DNA of 64,000 bases from Microglena sp. YARC (Eukaryota; Chlorophyta; Chlorophyceae; Chlamydomonadales; Chlamydomonadaceae), in contig CM039464.1 in assembly GCA_022414725.1 (NCBI GenBank), positions 57,332,681 through 57,396,680 on the forward strand, in the 5' to 3' direction. Within the stretch, counting starts at the first letter, position 1, and the number at the start of each line of letters is the position of its first letter. The position numbers and the translations under genes were made by a program. The notes below the pieces were generated by a model. That model searched no databases, was not told the DNA's origin, and saw nothing but the letters and a program-made list of their open reading frames with translations. Of the stretch, positions 60,976-64,000 are shown in pieces.

Positions 60976-61700
60976 ACTGTCACTGTCTTGCCTAGCACCT
61001 TCTCTGGTGGATGCTGGGCAGATAGCCAGGAGCACTGGCGCTCGGAGCACTGGATAGGTCTGCCTACCTGCATGGCGGTTACCCGCCTGCACCTGCCAGA
61101 CCAGACCAGGACACGCGCCGGGCCAGCACCTGCGCCGGAGTACTGGCGAACAGCTCTGCACCCGCCTGCACCTTCCTGAGGCCTGCCTACCTACCTGCAT
61201 GATGGTTACCCGCCTGCACCTGCGTCAGAGTACTGGCGGACAGTACTGCATACCCATATGGCATGCATCCTTAGCTACCGTTCCAAGATTTCCATAGCGT
61301 CTGGTTTGGTTATGAATTGCATTGTAGTGGTAGACTGCAATTGTAGCCCAGACTTAGCTGCCTTGTGCCTGTGTTGACCAAGTTCCTGCTTGCCAACAGG
61401 TTGCCTTGTTTATTGGTTAATCTTTGCCGGGAGTGTGATTGGGTGTTTATGTTGTGATTGGTACTTTACATGACACTGACATATGGATCATGTACACCTG
61501 CAGTTCTTCTATTTTACTGTGTTCTTGCCCACCTCGGCCACCTACCTATTTAATAGGTTTGTTTTAGTGGCCCAGTACTGCAATAGGTAAAGCAAAGATG
61601 TGTAGTTGAGGCCTGCTTGACTTGCATAGCATGACTGATGAAATGTCATAGCCCAGAAGAATTTAGCCCTTTTGCCTGTTCCGTCTAGGCATTCGGTGGA
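60976..61700. other. No supportable gene
   Basis: Contains ACCCGCCTGCACCTGC words but no ORF with coding character. Confidence 0.5.
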
Positions 61701-61734
61701 TCAAGTTTTCTTTGACTGGTTTTAGGATTGATTT

Positions 61735-63050
61735 TTTTATGATCGGGAGGACTGTGTGTATTCCGAGTTTGGTTTTCTCAATCATTCGCTCGTTGGGTTT
61801 GACAATGCTCCCGATTATGATCGGGAGGACTGTGGGTATTCTGAGTTTGGTTTTTCTCAATCATTCGTTCGTTGGGTTTGACAATGCTCCCGATTATGAT
61901 CGGGAGGACTATGGGTATGCCGAGTACAAAAAAAAAAAAAAAAAAAAATGCTGAGTACATGTTTTCTGAATCATTTGCTCGTTGGGTTTGTCAGTGCTCC
62001 CGATTATGATTGGGAGGACTGTGTGTATTCCGAGTTTGGATTTCTCAATCATTCGCTCGTTGGGTTTGTCAATGCTCCCGATTATGTTCGGGAGGACTGT
62101 GTGTATTCCGAATTTGGTTTTCTCAATCATTCGCTCGTTTAGTTTGTCAATGCTCCCGATTATGATCGGGAGGACTATGTGTATTCCGAATTTGGTTTTT
62201 CTTAATCATTCGCTCGTTGGGTTTGACAATGCTCCCGATTATGATCGGGAGGACTATGGGTATTCTGAGTTTGGTTTTTCTCAATCATTCGTTCGTTGGG
62301 TTTGACAATGCTCCCGATTATGATCGGGAGAACTGTGGGTACTCTGAGTTTAGTTTTTCTCAATCATTCGTTCGTTGGGTTTGACAATGCTCCCGATTAT
62401 GATCGGGAGGACTATGGGTATGCCGAGTACAAAAAAAAAAAAAAAAAAATGCCGAGTACATGTTTTCTGAATCATTTGCTCGTTGTGTTTGTCAGTGCTC
62501 CCGATTATGATCGGGAGGACTCTGTGTATTCCGAATTAGGTTTCTCAATCATTCGCTCGTTGGGTTTGACAATGCTCCCGATTATGATCGGGAGGACTAT
62601 GGGTATGCCGAGTACAAAAAAAAAAAAAAAAAAAAAAAATGCTTAGTACATGTTTTCTGAATCATTCGCTCGTTGGGTTTGTCAGTGCTCCCGATTATGA
62701 TCGGGAGGACTGTGTGTATTCCGAATTAGGTTTTCTCAATCATTCGCTCGTTGGGTTTGACAATGCTCCCGATTATGATCGGGAGGACTATGGGTATGCC
62801 GAGTACATGTTTTCTGAATCATTCGCTCGTTGGGTTTGTCAGTGTTCCCGATTATGATCGGGAGGACTGTGTGTATTCCGAGTTTTGTTATCTCAATCAT
62901 TCGCTCGTTGGGTTTGTCAATGCTCCCGATTATAATCGGGAGGACTGTGTGTATTCCGAATTTGGTTTTTCTCAATCATTCGCTCGTTGGGTTTGACAAT
63001 GCTTCCGATTATGATCGGGAGGACTATGGGTATTCTGAGTTTGGTTTTTC
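61735..63050 (+). repeat. 78-bp minisatellite with a hairpin in each unit (about 16 copies)
   Basis: The unit is TCAATCATTCGCTCGTTGGG, TTTGWCAATGCTCCCGATTATGATCGGGAGGACT and GGTATTCCGAGTTTGGT in overlapping succession. Every unit contains CTCCCGAT TATG ATCGGGAG, an 8-bp perfect stem. Some units carry A-runs of 20-26 (61927, 62431, 62617) after GCCGAGTAC. Because 78 is a multiple of three, open frames persist but shift with length variants. Confidence 0.92.
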
Positions 63051-63125
63051 TCTAAATCTGAATCTGATTTTGAATCTGAATCTGAATCTGAATCATTTGC
63101 TTTACCAACCTATTTGTTTTCCGCA

Positions 63126-63427
63126 GGGTCTACAATGACAGTACCGTGGAAGTAAAACTCCAATCGGACGGGAAGGATTTGGGATGCGGCGTCATGGACG
63201 AATGGACCAAGGAGCGCCAAGTGCCAATGAACATCGAAGTCGTTGTTGGTGGACCAGACTTCTATGTTACGGCTACGCACGCTCACTGGTTGAGGTTTCG
63301 CGGCGAATGCAGGCATATGTGCGGAGCAGATGCATTCTGGTCGACACTCACCCTTGCGGAAGTCAAGACAGCCCAGTTGCTTGAAGTCACTAGCATTCGG
63401 AGGCCCATGTCAGGAGCTGGGCTATAA
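63126..63427 (+). CDS. Exon of an unknown gene, C-terminal end
   Basis: TTTTCCGCAG|GGTC is a good acceptor after the minisatellite. The open frame reads VYNDSTVEVKLQSDGKDLGC, MDEWTKERQVPMNIEVVVGG, FYVTATHAHWLRFRGECRHM and ends LLEVTSIRRPMSGAGL, TAA at 63425-63427. It is beta-rich, with three cysteines, and of unknown family. Upstream exons would lie across the minisatellite and are not identified. Confidence 0.45.
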
Positions 63428-63490
63428 GGAGATAACAATTTGAATACGATGACCTTACAAATTTGTCGGCGATCTCTTCGTTGATTGTAG

Positions 63491-63683
63491 GAAGCTGACC
63501 TCGTCGCGCCTTTCCTTACTTTTTGCGGAGGCTGTAGGAAATGTTAAGAGTGCAGAAGTTACGCAATATCCTATCAAAATTGAAAGCGGCAAGTGCGGTC
63601 AGCACACAATGGTTGTTTCGAACGGTGTACATCCCACCGCGTACGTAACATTCGAAATGTACCTGTCAGATTTGAAAATTTAA
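63491..63683 (+). CDS. Second exon-like segment
   Basis: Following GATTGTAG|GAAG, the frame LTSSRLSLLFAEAVGNVKSA, QYPIKIESGKCGQHTMVVSN, GVHPTAYVTFEMYLSDLKI ends in TAA at 63681. Composition resembles the preceding exon (beta-rich, one Cys), so this could be an alternative last exon or a tandem partial copy. No domain recognised. Confidence 0.4.
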
Positions 63684-63729
63684 CCTGAGCCACGGTGCAG
63701 CAGTACAGTCCGTTCGATTGCTCTCTTAC

Positions 63730-64000
63730 CGGCGTCAGGTGAAGGCCCTTTTGGTGTACATCGAGGTGACGTCCTCCTGTCGCTAGGACCAAACTCCTCG
63801 AAATCGCTCCGAGCTTTCCTTCGCATGTCTCAACCCACGCCCTATTTTCCTCAAGCTCTTTGTCGGCGTTAAATTCGCCCTCGCCGACCCTGACAGGCTT
63901 GCTGCGCATTGACAACCACCAACCCAAGAGCCTGAATGTGAACTGGTATCCATGATAGGGCTCCTAACATGGGCCTCCGAATGCTAGTGACTTCAAGCAA
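63730..64000 (-). CDS. Minus-strand exon, partial gene running off the window
   Basis: The minus strand enters with LLEVTSIRRPM, matching the plus-strand exon at 63377-63417, and a frame further in reads FNADKELEENRAWVETCEGK and SLVLATGGRHLDVHQKGLHL before a donor-like CCG|GTAAGAG near 63732. The two frames differ, so a splice or slip lies between. It looks like an inverted, diverged copy of the neighbouring gene plus extra exon. Confidence 0.4.

Noticed and set aside
61735..63050. CRISPR-like appearance (regular repeats with hairpins)
   Set aside because: There are no distinct spacers, units are contiguous, no cas genes are present, and the context is eukaryotic.

Overview
This window looks like a stretch of a large, repeat-laden eukaryotic nuclear genome. 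Short GT-AG introns, plant-type Ty1/copia elements, an APE-type LINE, a CACTA transposon, hAT MITEs and long satellite arrays suggest the green lineage, perhaps a streptophyte alga such as a charophyte. That placement is inference; no gene here proves it. There is no rRNA gene, no CRISPR array and no bacterial operon.

Layout. 1-2.57 kb is minisatellite and weak ORFs. 2.57-6.85 kb is a decayed copia element (copia-A: 298-bp LTRs, TSD CTAGG). 7.4-9.6 kb is a 71-bp minisatellite that flips orientation near 8.37 kb, making a 2.2-kb near-palindrome. 10.5-10.7 kb holds a 58-bp palindromic repeat. 10.98-49.2 kb is one LINE-type retrotransposon of about 9.5 kb, blown apart by nested insertions: a 6,679-bp copia element (13140-19818, identical LTRs, TSD CTCCC), a 21,588-bp LTR element (21799-43386, TSD CAATC) and a solo copia-A LTR (46736-47034, TSD ACCTC). 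Each time, the LINE reading frame resumes when the insert and one TSD copy are ignored. Inside the 21.6-kb LTR element sits a 16,979-bp CACTA-like transposon (22432-39410, 16-bp TIR CACTG..., TSD GCT). It carries tandem arrays, an 18-monomer satellite with two-monomer higher-order structure, two hAT-like MITEs with 8-bp TSDs, and four long G/C homopolymers.

The LINE encodes, in order, an ORF1 of unknown fold, a Josephin/OTU-like cysteine protease candidate, an AP-type endonuclease, reverse transcriptase, an unplaced Trp-rich region, a domain faintly like Dam-type N6-adenine methyltransferases, and RNase H. It is broken by several frameshifts and stops.

49.6-59.6 kb is different: denser in genes, GC-richer toward its right end, and free of long satellites. 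It holds small unrecognised genes, a PD-(D/E)XK nuclease-like ORF, and a primase-helicase gene joining an archaeo-eukaryotic primase module, a Cys-rich zinc site and a herpesvirus-OBP-like superfamily 2 helicase. This gene carries one in-frame TGA, one frameshift, and an intron/exon boundary tandemly repeated four times (144-bp unit). A recurring intergenic block with the palindrome AAGCAGACGTCTGCTT separates the genes, and a remnant matching the helicase C-terminus lies at 50.9 kb. I infer an integrated virus-like or transposon-like replicon, possibly one unit of a multi-copy family.

59.6-63.1 kb is low-complexity sequence, then a ~78-bp minisatellite whose every unit carries a CTCCCGAT/ATCGGGAG hairpin. 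The last kilobase has two exon-like segments, one of which recurs in inverted orientation at the very end of the window.
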